Shown here in pieces: positions 18,935 to 28,077 of a DNA stretch of 64,000 nt. The translations under genes were made by a program, and so were the position numbers. Each line of letters begins with the position of its first letter. The first letter of the stretch is position 1. The DNA lies in assembly GCA_016868255.1 (NCBI GenBank), contig VGHN01000006.1, positions 1 through 64,000 of the forward strand, read 5' to 3'. The notes below the pieces were generated by a model. That model worked only from the letters and a program-made list of their open reading frames with translations, ran no database searches and was not told the DNA's origin. This DNA is from Betaproteobacteria bacterium. GTDB lineage: Bacteria > Pseudomonadota > Gammaproteobacteria > Burkholderiales > Burkholderiaceae_A.

Positions 18935-20341
18935 TTAATGGGCTTGGAAGATCACGCGGTCGGGCACCGGCTTGAACTCACCCAGGGGGGTCCAGAGTGG
19001 CATGAGCATGAAAAAGCCAAAGTAATAGATGGTGCCGAGCTGCGAGACGATCTGGCCCACCGGGGTGGGGGGCAACACGCCCAGATAACCGAGCACAAAG
19101 AAGTTCACCACGAAGATGCCGTAGAGCCACTTCTGCCAGCTGGGCCGGTACCGAATGGACTTGACCGGGGACTTATCGAGCCAGGGCAGGAAGAAGAGAA
19201 TGATGACCGCACCACCCATGACTGCCACGCCCCAGAACTTCGCGTCGAGCAGGCGGAAGAGGACAGCAAGCACGAGCATGGCGGCCATGCCGGCGTAGGC
19301 GCCCATCTGACCAAAGGGCTTAAAGCGGTAGAAGCCATAGGCGCCGAGCAGGGCAGCGGCCACAAATGTCCAGGTGAAGACATCAGTAACCGCACGCAGC
19401 ATGGAATAGAAGGGCGTGAAGTACCAGACCGGGGCAATGTGAGGTGGCGTCACCAATGGGTCGGCCGGGATAAAGTTGTTGTACTCCAGGAAATAACCAC
19501 CGAATTCCGGGGCGAAGAAGACGACCGCGGCAAACAGAATGGCAAACCCGGCAAAGCCCATGATGTCGTGGACGGTGTAATAGGGATGGAAGGGGATTCC
19601 ATCGAGCGGAATGCCGTTGGCGTCTTTCTTGGCCTTGATCTCGACACCGTCGGGGTTGTTCGAGCCCACCTCGTGCAACGCGATGATGTGGGCCGCCACC
19701 AGGCCAACCAGCACGAGGGGAATGGCAATCACGTGGAAGGCGAAGAAGCGATTGAGGGTGGCATCGCCCACAACAAAGTCGCCGCGAATCCAGATGGCGA
19801 GGTCGGGCCCAATGAGGGGCACGGCCGCGAACAGATTAACGATCACCTGGGCGCCCCAGTAAGACATCTGGCCCCAGGGGAGGAGGTAGCCAAAGAAGGC
19901 TTCTGCCATGAGGCAGAGGAAGATCATGCAGCCGAAAATCCAGATGAGCTCACGGGGCTCGCGGTAGGAGCCGTACATAAGGCCACGGAACATGTGCAGG
20001 AAGACCACCACAAAGAAGGCCGAGGCCCCCGTGGAGTGCATATAGCGAATCAGCCAGCCAAACGGCACCTCGCGCATGATGTATTCCACGCTGGCGAAGG
20101 CCACCGGAATGCCCGCAGCATTGAGCGAGGCATCGGGCTTGTAGTGCATAACCAGGAAAATGCCCGTGATGATCTGAATGCCCAAGACCACCATTGCGAG
20201 GCTTCCGAAGAAGTACCAGAAGTTGAAGTTCTTCGGGGCGTAGTACTCCGAGAGATGGGTCTTGTAGAGCGAAATCAATGGAAACCGGCGATCGACCCAG
20301 CCGAGCAAGCCATCGGCCTGCACTTGTTTTTCCGCTGCCAT
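18935..20341 (-). CDS. petB: Cytochrome bc1 complex, cytochrome b subunit
   Basis: A 468-residue membrane protein with eight or more membrane helices. It contains the quinol-oxidation PEWY-equivalent segment (PVWYFTPFYSMLRA), heme-ligand His pairs in helices B and D (MHSTGASAFFVVVFLHMFRG, then HVIAIPLVL and AAHIIALHEVG), and GYLLPWGQMSYWGA. It carries hemes bL and bH and both quinone sites. It lies between petA and petC. Confidence 0.95.
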   Translation of the reverse strand: MAAEKQVQADGLLGWVDRRFPLISLYKTHLSEYYAPKNFNFWYFFGSLAMVVLGIQIITGIFLVMHYKPDASLNAAGIPVAFASVEYIMREVPFGWLIRYMHSTGASAFFVVVFLHMFRGLMYGSYREPRELIWIFGCMIFLCLMAEAFFGYLLPWGQMSYWGAQVIVNLFAAVPLIGPDLAIWIRGDFVVGDATLNRFFAFHVIAIPLVLVGLVAAHIIALHEVGSNNPDGVEIKAKKDANGIPLDGIPFHPYYTVHDIMGFAGFAILFAAVVFFAPEFGGYFLEYNNFIPADPLVTPPHIAPVWYFTPFYSMLRAVTDVFTWTFVAAALLGAYGFYRFKPFGQMGAYAGMAAMLVLAVLFRLLDAKFWGVAVMGGAVIILFFLPWLDKSPVKSIRYRPSWQKWLYGIFVVNFFVLGYLGVLPPTPVGQIVSQLGTIYYFGFFMLMPLWTPLGEFKPVPDRVIFQAH

Positions 20342-20440
20342 TTTCAGTAATCCTTTAAGAGCGTCTTGGTTTAAGAGAGTCTAAGAGTCCAAATCTTTTC
20401 GGCCTTGCACGGGCTGGCAATCGGCCGGGGTCTAACTTAT

Positions 20441-21112
20441 TTATGCCTCGCCTTTCTCGTCCTTCCCGATGATCAATCGAGAGTCGGAGAGGTACATGTG
20501 ACGAGGAACTTCAAGGTTGTCGGGCGCGGGCTTGTTGGCAAAGACCCGGCCAGAGATATCGAAGGTGGAACCATGGCAGGGGCAGAAGAAGCCCGTCTTC
20601 CAGTCGGCGGAGATGCCCGATGCGGAGCCACCCTCGAACTTGGCCACCGGCGAGCAGCCCAGGTGGGTGCAAATGCCCACGGCCACGAGGTACTCGGGCT
20701 TGATGGAGCGGTGCTCGTTCTTGGCGTAATCCGGAACCGGATAATCCTGGCGGTCGGACTTGGGGTCGGCCAACTGAGATTCCGTGCCCTTGAGGCTTGC
20801 CAGCATGTTGGGGGTGCGGCGAACAATCCAGACGGGCTTGCCGCGCCACTCAACAATTTTCACGCCGCCCGGGGCGATGTCGCCAATGTCGACCTCGACC
20901 GGAGCGCCAGCAGAGCGGGCCTTCTCGGAGGGGGTCATGGAGCCCACGAACGGAATGGCGGTTGCGGCCGCGGCCACACCACCGGCTGCGCCGCAGGCAA
21001 TCATCCAGTTGCGGCGGGAAGGCTCGGCGCCCTTGGGCATATCAAACGAATTGCCCGAGGTAACTTCGGAGGCCAGGCCCAGGAGCGGCTTGGCGGCGGT
21101 CTGCTCTGACAT
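20441..21112 (-). CDS. petA: Cytochrome bc1 complex, Rieske iron-sulfur subunit
   Basis: A 223-residue protein with an N-terminal anchor preceded by an SRRNWM twin-arginine motif (32-37), so it should be a Tat substrate; tatABC is encoded nearby at 22521-24050. The [2Fe-2S] ligands are C148 and H150 (CTHLGC, with disulfide C153) and C177 and H180 (CPCHGS, with C179). First gene of petABC, with an aaggag ribosome binding site and a hairpin in its leader. A 98-base spacer without visible features separates it from petB. Confidence 0.95.
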   Translation of the reverse strand: MSEQTAAKPLLGLASEVTSGNSFDMPKGAEPSRRNWMIACGAAGGVAAAATAIPFVGSMTPSEKARSAGAPVEVDIGDIAPGGVKIVEWRGKPVWIVRRTPNMLASLKGTESQLADPKSDRQDYPVPDYAKNEHRSIKPEYLVAVGICTHLGCSPVAKFEGGSASGISADWKTGFFCPCHGSTFDISGRVFANKPAPDNLEVPRHMYLSDSRLIIGKDEKGEA

Positions 21113-21131
21113 TTAGACGGCTCCTTCAACA

Positions 21132-21154
21132 CGGGCCCCCTCTTGCGGGGCCCG
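21132..21154. repeat. GC-rich hairpin in the petA leader
   Basis: Arms 21132-21139 (cgggcccc) and 21147-21154 (ggggcccg) with a 7-base loop. On the petA mRNA it would sit about 6 bases upstream of the aaggag ribosome binding site, so it could protect the leader or modulate translation. On the plus strand it is followed by A- and T-rich sequence. A role is inference. Confidence 0.5.
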
Positions 21155-21228
21155 AAACAAAAAGATTTTTTCGGGAAACCCCTTATGTTAGCCCAGCTAG
21201 GGGTCGGACTTCCAGCCATAATCCCCCC

Positions 21229-22443
21229 ATGCTCAATCGGCTCTGGCTCCTATTTGCCCAGGCAAGCACCCTGGTGCTTGCAGGCATCTTTGTCATCAGC
21301 ACCCTCAAGCCCCAATGGCTCGAGGATCTGGGGTCGTTTTCGGGCGCCATGCAGGGGGATCACCGCATTGCCCTTCCAGATGGCCAGACCCAGGAGGCCA
21401 GCCTTCTGCAGAGCCAGGCCCCGCCGCCTGCAAGCAGCCTTCGCGAGGCAGCAGCCCGCGCCATGCCCGCAGTGGTCTACGTATTCACCACACAACGCTC
21501 GCGGCAGTCGGCACAACACCCTTTCCTGAGCGACCCCACCCTGCGCCGATTTTTCGGCGACCAGTTTCCCGCCCCCCGTGGTGACGGCGGTCGAGAGCCT
21601 GCTGGCCTGGGTTCGGGCGTGATTGTGAGCCCGCAGGGCTATGTGCTGACCAATCACCATGTCATTGAAGGCGCCGAACAGATTGAAGTGGCGCTGGCCG
21701 ATGGCCGGCGCGCATCGGCGCGGCTGGTGGGCACCGACCCCGAGACCGATTTGGCGGTGTTGCGCATTCGTCTGGAAGACCTTCCGGTGATCCGATTCGG
21801 CAAGCCCAGCGAGATTCGAGTGGGAGACACCGTGCTCGCAATTGGTAACCCCTTTGGTGTGGGGCTCACAGTCACGCAAGGGATTGTGAGTGCGGTGGGC
21901 CGCAAGCAACTCAACCTGAGCACCTTCGAGAATTTCATTCAGACCGATGCGGCCATCAACCCCGGCAACTCGGGCGGCGCCCTGGTTGACGCCAACGGCA
22001 ACCTGATCGGCATCAATACCGCCATCTATTCACGCTCGGGCGGCAGCATGGGCATTGGATTTGCCATCTCAGCCGATATGGCCAAGCAAGTCATGGAGAG
22101 CCTGGTGCGCGACGGCCGGGTGAGCCGCGGCTTCATTGGCGTCGAGCCCCAAGACATCAATACCGACATTGCCGAGACATTCAAGCTTCCTGCGCCCGAG
22201 GGCAGCATCATTGCGGGTATTCAGCGAGGCGGTCCCGCCGAGAAGGCAGGCATGCGAGTGGGCGATGTGGTGGTGGCAGTCAATACCGCAAAGGTGCGCA
22301 ACTCATCGGAGTTGCTCTCGAATGTCGCGGCGCTCTCACCGGGTCAGCGGGCCACATTCACCGTGATTCGCGATGGAAAAAGCGCCGAGGTGAAGGTGAC
22401 TGTTACCGAGCGGCCTGCACCGCGGCCACCGGGACGACAGTGA
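21229..22443 (+). CDS. DegS-like HtrA serine protease, one PDZ domain
   Basis: A 404-residue HtrA-family protease: N-terminal membrane anchor (about 7-25), protease domain with catalytic triad H144 (TNHHVI), D174 (ETDLAVL) and S248 (GNSGG), and a single PDZ domain (about 290-390). One PDZ and an uncleaved anchor resemble DegS/AlgW more than DegP, suggesting inner-membrane regulatory or quality-control proteolysis in the periplasm. CATAAT ends 6 bases before the ATG, and no ribosome binding site is visible. Divergent from petA, convergent with tatC. Confidence 0.92.
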   Translation: MLNRLWLLFAQASTLVLAGIFVISTLKPQWLEDLGSFSGAMQGDHRIALPDGQTQEASLLQSQAPPPASSLREAAARAMPAVVYVFTTQRSRQSAQHPFLSDPTLRRFFGDQFPAPRGDGGREPAGLGSGVIVSPQGYVLTNHHVIEGAEQIEVALADGRRASARLVGTDPETDLAVLRIRLEDLPVIRFGKPSEIRVGDTVLAIGNPFGVGLTVTQGIVSAVGRKQLNLSTFENFIQTDAAINPGNSGGALVDANGNLIGINTAIYSRSGGSMGIGFAISADMAKQVMESLVRDGRVSRGFIGVEPQDINTDIAETFKLPAPEGSIIAGIQRGGPAEKAGMRVGDVVVAVNTAKVRNSSELLSNVAALSPGQRATFTVIRDGKSAEVKVTVTERPAPRPPGRQ

Positions 22444-22458
22444 AATCAATCAGCAAGA

Positions 22459-22477
22459 GATCAAGCGCCGCTTGATC
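22459..22477. repeat. Palindrome between convergent htrA and tatC
   Basis: A near-perfect palindrome with 9-bp arms gatcaagcg and cgcttgatc around a single central base, in the 77-base spacer between two convergent genes. It can form a hairpin in either transcript. No U-tract follows on either strand, so it is not a standard terminator; it may block 3' exonucleases or bind a protein. Confidence 0.5.
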
Positions 22478-22520
22478 GCCATTCTCGGCCGCGGAATTCG
22501 CCGGCAGCCCAGGATAAAAA

Positions 22521-23321
22521 TTACTCCGCGGTACCGCTTGCCTCCGACGACTTGGGTGTAATCCAGCCCGATAGCCAGATGCCAAGTTGGTAGAGCAGGC
22601 AGAGCGGAATAGCCAGCATGAGTTGGGAGATCACATCGGGGGGGGTGACAATCGCGGCCACTACGAAGGCGGCCACGATGAAGTAGGGCCGAAACTCAAT
22701 CATCTTCTGCAGGCTCACGACACCCATGCGAATGAGCACCATCTGCACCACGGGCGTCTCAAACGAGAGGCCAAACACCAGGAAGAGGCTCAGGGCAAAG
22801 CTTAAGTATTTGTCGATGTCGGTCGCCATCTGGACACCGTCGGGGGTGTAGGCTGCCACAAAACCAAAGACGGCTGGGAACACAAAGAAGTAGGCAAAGG
22901 CCATGCCCACCAAGAAGAGCAAGAAACTGGTGACGATAATCGGCATGGCCAGTCGCTTCTCGTGGGTGTAGAGGCCCGGGGCGATGAAGGCCCAGGCTTG
23001 GTACAACACATAAGGCAGTGCAACCACAAAGGCCACGAGCATGGTGACCTTCATGGGTACAAAAAATGGGGCGGTCACATCGGTGGCAATCATGCTGCTA
23101 CCCGCGGGAAGCGCTGCCAGCAAGGGGTTGGCGAAGATGCTGTAGATCTGCGGTGCCCAATAGACCAGGCCAACAAAAACAATGAGAACTGCAAGTGCCG
23201 CCCGAATGAGTCGGTCGCGAAGCTCAAGGAGATGGCTCATAAAACCCTCTTCGGACTTGGGCGCCTCGGTCGAAGCGCCCTCTCCCTCCTGAGGCTTATT
23301 GGGCTCTTGCGGATCAGTCAT
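22521..23321 (-). CDS. tatC: Sec-independent translocase subunit TatC
   Basis: A 266-residue inner-membrane protein with six membrane segments; the conserved FMSHLLELRDRLIRA start of the core (about 27-41) and the YQAWAFIAPGLYTHEK segment are present. It recognises the twin-arginine signal. The first 26 residues are Glu/Pro-rich and poorly conserved. It overlaps tatB by 8 bases and ends the long minus-strand run. Confidence 0.95.
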   Translation of the reverse strand: MTDPQEPNKPQEGEGASTEAPKSEEGFMSHLLELRDRLIRAALAVLIVFVGLVYWAPQIYSIFANPLLAALPAGSSMIATDVTAPFFVPMKVTMLVAFVVALPYVLYQAWAFIAPGLYTHEKRLAMPIIVTSFLLFLVGMAFAYFFVFPAVFGFVAAYTPDGVQMATDIDKYLSFALSLFLVFGLSFETPVVQMVLIRMGVVSLQKMIEFRPYFIVAAFVVAAIVTPPDVISQLMLAIPLCLLYQLGIWLSGWITPKSSEASGTAE

Positions 23322-23769
23322 AGCGGGCCCGCTTCACGTGATAGCGCTTGCGAAGTCTTGCGCGCAGCTTGTCCCGAACGCGTTGATCGGCCTGCTCGTC
23401 TGTCCAACTTCTCTCTGGCGCATTCATGAAGTAGCCAGAGCGGCGATCGAAGGCGGTGGAGAGTTCATCGTCGCTCCATTCGCCCACGGTGCTCGAGACG
23501 GATTCGGCCACGCTGCTGACTTCCTTTTCAACGCCTTGCATAGATGACTGAAGGGACGCACCCACCTCCTCGACGGACTGCTTGGCCTTCTTGAGTTCTT
23601 CGAGGTCCATCTGCCGCTGGATGTCATTTTTAACATCCGAGACATAGCGCTGGGCACGCCCCAAGAGGGCGCCAACGGTGCGAGTGACAACAGGGAGGCG
23701 CTCTGGCCCGAGGACTATCAGGCCCACCCCCGCAATCAAAACCAACTCTGTGAATCCGACATCCAGCAC
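23314..23769 (-). CDS. tatB: Sec-independent translocase subunit TatB
   Basis: A 151-residue protein with one N-terminal membrane helix (about 5-21, LIVLGPERLP), an amphipathic helix and a long coiled region (50-95). It forms the substrate receptor with TatC. The C-terminal part, rich in charged residues, is variable in the family. It lies between tatA and tatC in the usual order. Confidence 0.93.
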   Translation of the reverse strand: MLDVGFTELVLIAGVGLIVLGPERLPVVTRTVGALLGRAQRYVSDVKNDIQRQMDLEELKKAKQSVEEVGASLQSSMQGVEKEVSSVAESVSSTVGEWSDDELSTAFDRRSGYFMNAPERSWTDEQADQRVRDKLRARLRKRYHVKRARYD

Positions 23770-23801
23770 GATTGGGGGGCTCGCCGTTTAATGCGAGCCA
23801 G

Positions 23802-24050
23802 TCAGTGTCCTGAGTGGGTCTTGTCCTTGGTCTCGACGTCGATGGTGCGTGACTCGACCTGGGCCGTGGCGGTGGGCGCGGAGTTGGGGGCAGTGCCCTC
23901 TGGTCCTGCACCGCCCTCTTTCATTCCATCTTTAAAGCCCTTCACGGCGCCACCGAGGTCTGAGCCCAGGTTGCGAAGCTTCCTGGTGCCAAAGACCAGA
24001 AGAATGATCAGTAAGACGATCAGCCAGTGCCAAATGCTAAAGGTACCCAT
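23802..24050 (-). CDS. tatA: Sec-independent translocase subunit TatA
   Basis: An 82-residue pore-forming component: N-terminal membrane helix (about 5-20), the FG hinge followed by [12 protein letters not shown], the amphipathic helix, and a polar tail. Length and motif fit TatA rather than TatB. It is followed by tatB after 32 bases. Confidence 0.94.
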   Translation of the reverse strand: MGTFSIWHWLIVLLIILLVFGTRKLRNLGSDLGGAVKGFKDGMKEGGAGPEGTAPNSAPTATAQVESRTIDVETKDKTHSGH

Positions 24051-24089
24051 GTGGACGCTCCGAAAGGAAAGGGTGCAAGGGCCTCGGAA

Positions 24090-24434
24090 CTAGAACGAGG
24101 CCGAACTGCCAAGCGGCTCGGGGCCTCCCAGCAGATGCATGTGAAGATGATACACCTCCTGCCTGCCCACCCGACCGGTATTCACTACGGTGCGAAAGCC
24201 CTCTGGCGAGCCATTTTCCGCGGCCAGCCGCTGGGCCAAAACCATCATTCGGCCCATGAGAGGTGCATGCCGGTCCTCGAGCGCGGCCATGGACTCGATG
24301 TGTTCCTTGGGGATGATCAGCAGGTGCAGGGGCGCCTTGGGATGAATGTCCTTGAAGGCCAGGAGTTCATCATCTTCATAGACCTTGGCCGCGGGAATCT
24401 CGCCCACAACGATTCGGCAGAACAAACAACTCAT
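24090..24434 (-). CDS. hinT: HIT-family purine nucleoside phosphoramidase
   Basis: A 114-residue HIT-domain hydrolase with N-terminal zinc-like Cys pair (CLFC) and the catalytic HLHMHLLGG motif near the C-terminus. HinT hydrolyses purine nucleoside phosphoramidates. ATG 24434 gives the family N-terminus; a TTG three codons upstream is less likely. Its place between hisE and tatA is typical of Burkholderiales. Confidence 0.92.
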   Translation of the reverse strand: MSCLFCRIVVGEIPAAKVYEDDELLAFKDIHPKAPLHLLIIPKEHIESMAALEDRHAPLMGRMMVLAQRLAAENGSPEGFRTVVNTGRVGRQEVYHLHMHLLGGPEPLGSSASF

Positions 24435-24463
24435 GGTGAACAACGCATGCGGCAGCGCTCCAT

Positions 24464-24835
24464 TTACTTTTCTATTCTTGAGGCCTTCTCATCGAGACCA
24501 GATATGCCCTCTCGCCGGGCCAACTCCAGAAGAACGTCGTTGGGGTGAAGTCCGTGCTGGGCAAGGACCACCAGGCTGTGGAACCAGAGGTCGGCCATCT
24601 CCGAGACGATTCGATCGGGCGTACCGTCCTTGGCGGCCATCACCACCTCGGTGGCCTCCTCGCCCAGTTTCTTTAGGGCGGCATCGGGTGCCTTGGCCAG
24701 CAGTTTGGCCACGTAACTGCTCTCGGGGCTCTGGCCTCGGCGCGAGGAAATCACCTGCGCGAGTCGCGTGAGCACGGGGGACTCAGTCGGCCCAACCGGA
24801 TAACCGGCAGGGTCATTGGAGGGATTGGGGTCCAT
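24464..24835 (-). CDS. hisE: Phosphoribosyl-ATP diphosphatase
   Basis: A 123-residue MazG-like pyrophosphohydrolase, second step of histidine synthesis. Acidic metal ligands are in [15 protein letters not shown] and [12 protein letters not shown]. The start at ATG 24835 directly follows the hisI stop (2-base gap); the frame continues upstream inside hisI but that is overlap. hisE and hisI are separate genes here, not fused as in E. coli. Confidence 0.93.
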   Translation of the reverse strand: MDPNPSNDPAGYPVGPTESPVLTRLAQVISSRRGQSPESSYVAKLLAKAPDAALKKLGEEATEVVMAAKDGTPDRIVSEMADLWFHSLVVLAQHGLHPNDVLLELARREGISGLDEKASRIEK

Positions 24836-24837
24836 GG

Positions 24838-25227
24838 CTATTTGGAGCGGTAGATGTCGTTTGGATCTTTTAACACAGGATCCACCGCCTTCCACTGGCC
24901 GTTCTCGAGCACCGAGAAAAAGCAAGACTCCCGGCCGGTGTGGCAGGCGATGCCTCCGGCCTGCGTGACCTTCAATACCACTGCATCGCCATCGCAATCG
25001 AGATGAACCGAATGAACTGTCTGCACATGGCCCGACTCCTCGCCCTTGCGCCAGAGACGCCCTCGGGAGCGCGAGAAGTAGCAGGCGCGGCCGGTTTGAA
25101 CCGTCTCGCGCAAGGCCTCCTGATTCATGAAGGCCACCATGAGAATGCGCCCCGAGGCATGGTCTTGCGCAATGGCTGTGACTAGGCCCTGCTCATTGAA
25201 GTGCACTGAATCAATCCAGTCGGACAC
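24838..25227 (-). CDS. hisI: Phosphoribosyl-AMP cyclohydrolase
   Basis: A 129-residue zinc enzyme, third step of histidine synthesis, with metal motifs DCDGDA and the Cys pair in [11 protein letters not shown]. The GTG at 25227 ([12 protein letters not shown]) is chosen as start because the homologous sequence begins there; it overlaps the end of hisF by 17 bases. An ATG far upstream would lie inside hisF. Confidence 0.92.
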   Translation of the reverse strand: MSDWIDSVHFNEQGLVTAIAQDHASGRILMVAFMNQEALRETVQTGRACYFSRSRGRLWRKGEESGHVQTVHSVHLDCDGDAVVLKVTQAGGIACHTGRESCFFSVLENGQWKAVDPVLKDPNDIYRSK

Positions 25228-25975
25228 AGACCCCCCTCTGGGCCATGAAGGCCTTGGCCTCGCCCACCGTGTGATCACCGAAGTGAAAGATGCTCGCCGC
25301 CAAAACCGCATCGGCCTCGCCTTGGGTAACTCCATCGACCAGGTGATCGAGCGAACCCACACCGCCGGAGGCAATCACCGGAATGTTCACGGCCCGCGAC
25401 ACGGCGCGCGTGAGTTCGAGATCGAAGCCTTGCCGTGTGCCGTCTCGGTCCATGCTGGTGAGCAGAATTTCTCCTGCTCCAAGGGCCTCGACGCGCTGGG
25501 CCCACTCCACGGCATCAAGCCCGGTTGGGTTTCGGCCCCCATGAGTGAAGACCTCCCAGCCTTCCCCATTGCTGCGGCGCTTGGCATCAATGGCCACAAC
25601 AATGCACTGGGCACCGAATTTGTCTTTGCAAGCGGCAATAAGAGAAGGGTTCTGTATTGCGGCAGTGTTGATGCTGATCTTGTCCGCCCCTGCATTGAGA
25701 AGTCGAGAGACATCCTCTACTGCGCGAACACCACCGCCCACCGTGAGCGGAATGAAGACCTGATTGGCCACGGCCTCGATCACCGGGAGAATGAGCCCGC
25801 GGTCATCAGAGGAGGCAGTGATGTCGAGAAAGGTGATTTCATCTGCACCCTGCTCGTCGTAGCGGCGCGCAACCTCGACGGGGTCGCCGGCATCTCGCAG
25901 TGAGACAAAGTTGGTGCCCTTGACTACGCGACCCTTGTCGACATCGAGACACGGGATGATTCGCTTGGCCAGCAC
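25211..25975 (-). CDS. hisF: Imidazole glycerol phosphate synthase, cyclase subunit
   Basis: A 254-residue (beta/alpha)8 barrel with catalytic D11 in PCLDVDKG and the second Asp in [10 protein letters not shown]. With HisH it makes imidazole-glycerol phosphate and AICAR. It starts with GTG at 25975, 6 bases after hisA. Confidence 0.95.
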   Translation of the reverse strand: MLAKRIIPCLDVDKGRVVKGTNFVSLRDAGDPVEVARRYDEQGADEITFLDITASSDDRGLILPVIEAVANQVFIPLTVGGGVRAVEDVSRLLNAGADKISINTAAIQNPSLIAACKDKFGAQCIVVAIDAKRRSNGEGWEVFTHGGRNPTGLDAVEWAQRVEALGAGEILLTSMDRDGTRQGFDLELTRAVSRAVNIPVIASGGVGSLDHLVDGVTQGEADAVLAASIFHFGDHTVGEAKAFMAQRGVCVRLD

Positions 25976-25981
25976 GGTGGG

Positions 25982-26725
25982 CTAGGCTTGGCCGTCGATC
26001 AGCGCCTGTGCCTGGGCGAGATCGAGTTGGCCTTCGTATAGGGCCCGGCCCAGAATGGCGCCGGCCACGCCCTCGGACTCCACCTCCATCAGGTCGCGAA
26101 TGTCTTTGATGCTCGCCACCCCACCCGAGGCGAGGATGGGAATGCTCACGGCCTGGGCCAATCGAACAGTGGCCTCGACATTCACGCCCGACATCATGCC
26201 GTCGCGGCCAATGTCGGTATAAAGAATGGCAGAGACACCATCGTCTTCGAACTTCTTGGCGAGGTCGATGACCTCGTGACCGGAGAGTTTGCTCCAGCCG
26301 TCGGTGGCCACCTTGCCGTCTTTGGCATCGATGGAAACGATGATTTGGTCGGGGAAGGCGGCGCAGGCGTCCTTCAGAAGCCCGGGGTTCTTCACCGCCG
26401 CAGTGCCAATGACCACAAAAGAGGCACCATCGTCGAGATAGGTTTCGATGGTCTCGAGGTCGCGAATGCCGCCGCCGATTTGAACCGGAAGGTCATCGCC
26501 CGCTGCGCGAATGATGGCGCGCACGGCCGACTCATTCTTGGGGCGACCGGCCACTGCGCCATTGAGGTCGACAACATGCAGGCGCTTGGCGCCCTGGGAC
26601 TTCCAGTGGGCGGCCATGTCGGCGGGTCGGTCGGAGAAGACGGTGGCCTTTTGCATGTCGCCCTGCTGGAGTCGAACGCACTGGCCGTCTTTGAGATCGA
26701 TGGCGGGAATTAACAACAGAGACAT
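25982..26725 (-). CDS. hisA: Phosphoribosylformimino-AICAR-P isomerase
   Basis: A 247-residue (beta/alpha)8 isomerase with catalytic D10 (PAIDLKDG) and the second Asp in [12 protein letters not shown]. It precedes hisF as in other Burkholderiales. The 57-base gap to hisH shows nothing clear. Confidence 0.95.
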   Translation of the reverse strand: MSLLLIPAIDLKDGQCVRLQQGDMQKATVFSDRPADMAAHWKSQGAKRLHVVDLNGAVAGRPKNESAVRAIIRAAGDDLPVQIGGGIRDLETIETYLDDGASFVVIGTAAVKNPGLLKDACAAFPDQIIVSIDAKDGKVATDGWSKLSGHEVIDLAKKFEDDGVSAILYTDIGRDGMMSGVNVEATVRLAQAVSIPILASGGVASIKDIRDLMEVESEGVAGAILGRALYEGQLDLAQAQALIDGQA

Positions 26726-26782
26726 AAAAGGAGAAGGGTTTGGACGGTTATCGGTTCAAAACGGCATTCATGGCACTCGTGG

Positions 26783-27442
26783 TTAAGACGGTTTCCATTT
26801 CAGAAAGTTTACTAGCAGCTGCTGGCCAGCAGCCGCACTCTTTTCTGGGTGAAACTGGGTGGCCACAATGTTGTCTCGAGCCACCGCACAGGCAAACCAC
26901 TTGCCATATTGCGACTCGGCCAGGACATCGGCCTGGTTGAGCGGCGCCGCATGGTAGCTGTGAACAAAATAAAACCAATGGCCATTGTGGACACGATCGA
27001 GGTCCTGCAAAACTGGGTGCGGCCGACTGGTCCGCACAAGATTCCAGCCCATATGGGGAACCTTGAGTGGCGCAGCATCGGCGCGCACCGCACCCCGCTC
27101 GGCCGAGAAACGAACCACCTCGCCTTTGAAGATGCCCAGGCCCGGCGTATTCCCCTCCTCGCTTCGCTCAAAGAGCATCTGCTGGCCTACGCAGATTCCT
27201 AAAAAGGGTTTGCTCGCAAGCGACTCGAGCAGGGCCTCGTGAAGCCCGGATGCGCGCAGGCTCGCCATGCAATCTGGCATGGCCCCCTGCCCAGGAAATA
27301 TCACTCGCTCTGCCTTGCGAAGGCCTTCAGGTCGAGAGACTAACTCCACAGGCAGTGAGAGACCGGCGCGATACGCCGCGGCCTCGGCCGCACGAACCAC
27401 GCTGCGCAGATTGCCCGAGCCGTAGTCGACGATCGCGATCAC
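26783..27442 (-). CDS. hisH: Imidazole glycerol phosphate synthase, glutaminase subunit
   Basis: A 219-residue class I glutamine amidotransferase with nucleophile C84 in GICVGQQ and the His-Glu pair in TQFHPEKS. It supplies ammonia to HisF. GTG start at 27442, 21 bases after the hisB stop. Confidence 0.95.
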   Translation of the reverse strand: MIAIVDYGSGNLRSVVRAAEAAAYRAGLSLPVELVSRPEGLRKAERVIFPGQGAMPDCMASLRASGLHEALLESLASKPFLGICVGQQMLFERSEEGNTPGLGIFKGEVVRFSAERGAVRADAAPLKVPHMGWNLVRTSRPHPVLQDLDRVHNGHWFYFVHSYHAAPLNQADVLAESQYGKWFACAVARDNIVATQFHPEKSAAAGQQLLVNFLKWKPS

Positions 27443-27463
27443 AGCGCAAGACAGCCGAGCGAA

Positions 27464-28054
27464 CTAGAGGGTGCCTTTGGTCGAGGGGATCGACTGGGCA
27501 TCCAAGCGCGGGTCCATCGAGACGGCCATGCGAAGGGCGCGGCCAAAGGCCTTGAAGATGGTCTCGCACTGGTGATGCGCATTCTCGCCCTTGAGGTTGT
27601 CGATGTGGACCGTGACCATGGCGTGATTGACAAAGCCCTGGAAGAACTCGTGAATGAGGTCGAGGTCGAACTGGCCCACCACGGATCGCTTCCAGACACA
27701 ATCAAAGAACAGGCCGGGCCGGCCCGAGAGGTCGACCACCACTCGCGAGAGCGCCTCATCGAGTGGCACGAGGAAGTGACCGTAACGAACGATGCCCTGC
27801 TTGGCGCCAATGGCTTTGGCAAATGCCTGGCCCAGCGAAATGCCAAGGTCTTCCACGGTGTGGTGGGCATCGATCTGAAGGTCGCCCTTTGCTCGCACCA
27901 CGAGGTCCATCAGGCCATGTCGTGCAATCTGATCGAGCATGTGATCCAAGAAAGGAATGCCCGAATCCAACTCGCGCTGGCCGGTGCCATCGAGGTTGAT
28001 GCTGACAAAGATTTGGGTTTCCGCAGTATTGCGTTGAACTTCAGCGACTCTCAT
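27464..28054 (-). CDS. hisB: Imidazoleglycerol-phosphate dehydratase
   Basis: A 196-residue manganese enzyme with the duplicated HH motifs: [10 protein letters not shown] and [15 protein letters not shown] 28054 gives the family N-terminus ([15 protein letters not shown]); an ATG at 28078 is in frame but would run back into hisC. It is now the first gene of the downstream his-hinT-tat segment because hisC next to it is inverted; TATCAT lies 7 bases upstream of the ATG. Confidence 0.94.
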   Translation of the reverse strand: MRVAEVQRNTAETQIFVSINLDGTGQRELDSGIPFLDHMLDQIARHGLMDLVVRAKGDLQIDAHHTVEDLGISLGQAFAKAIGAKQGIVRYGHFLVPLDEALSRVVVDLSGRPGLFFDCVWKRSVVGQFDLDLIHEFFQGFVNHAMVTVHIDNLKGENAHHQCETIFKAFGRALRMAVSMDPRLDAQSIPSTKGTL

Positions 28055-28077
28055 AAGCCAAATGATACATTCGCGCA
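28055..28077. promoter_or_regulatory. Overlapping divergent -10 boxes of hisB and hisC
   Basis: In a 23-base spacer, TATCAT on the minus strand (28062-28067) ends 7 bases before the hisB ATG, and TACATT on the plus strand (28066-28071) ends 6 bases before the hisC ATG. Neither gene has a ribosome binding site. Both would give leaderless transcripts. Functional use is inferred. Confidence 0.45.

Noticed and set aside
18737-20350. Long plus-strand open frame (over 500 codons) opposite petB
   Set aside because: It is antisense to cytochrome b, which has all expected motifs. The frame is rich in His, Glu and Gly with no recognisable domain, as expected for the reverse of a GC-rich membrane protein gene.
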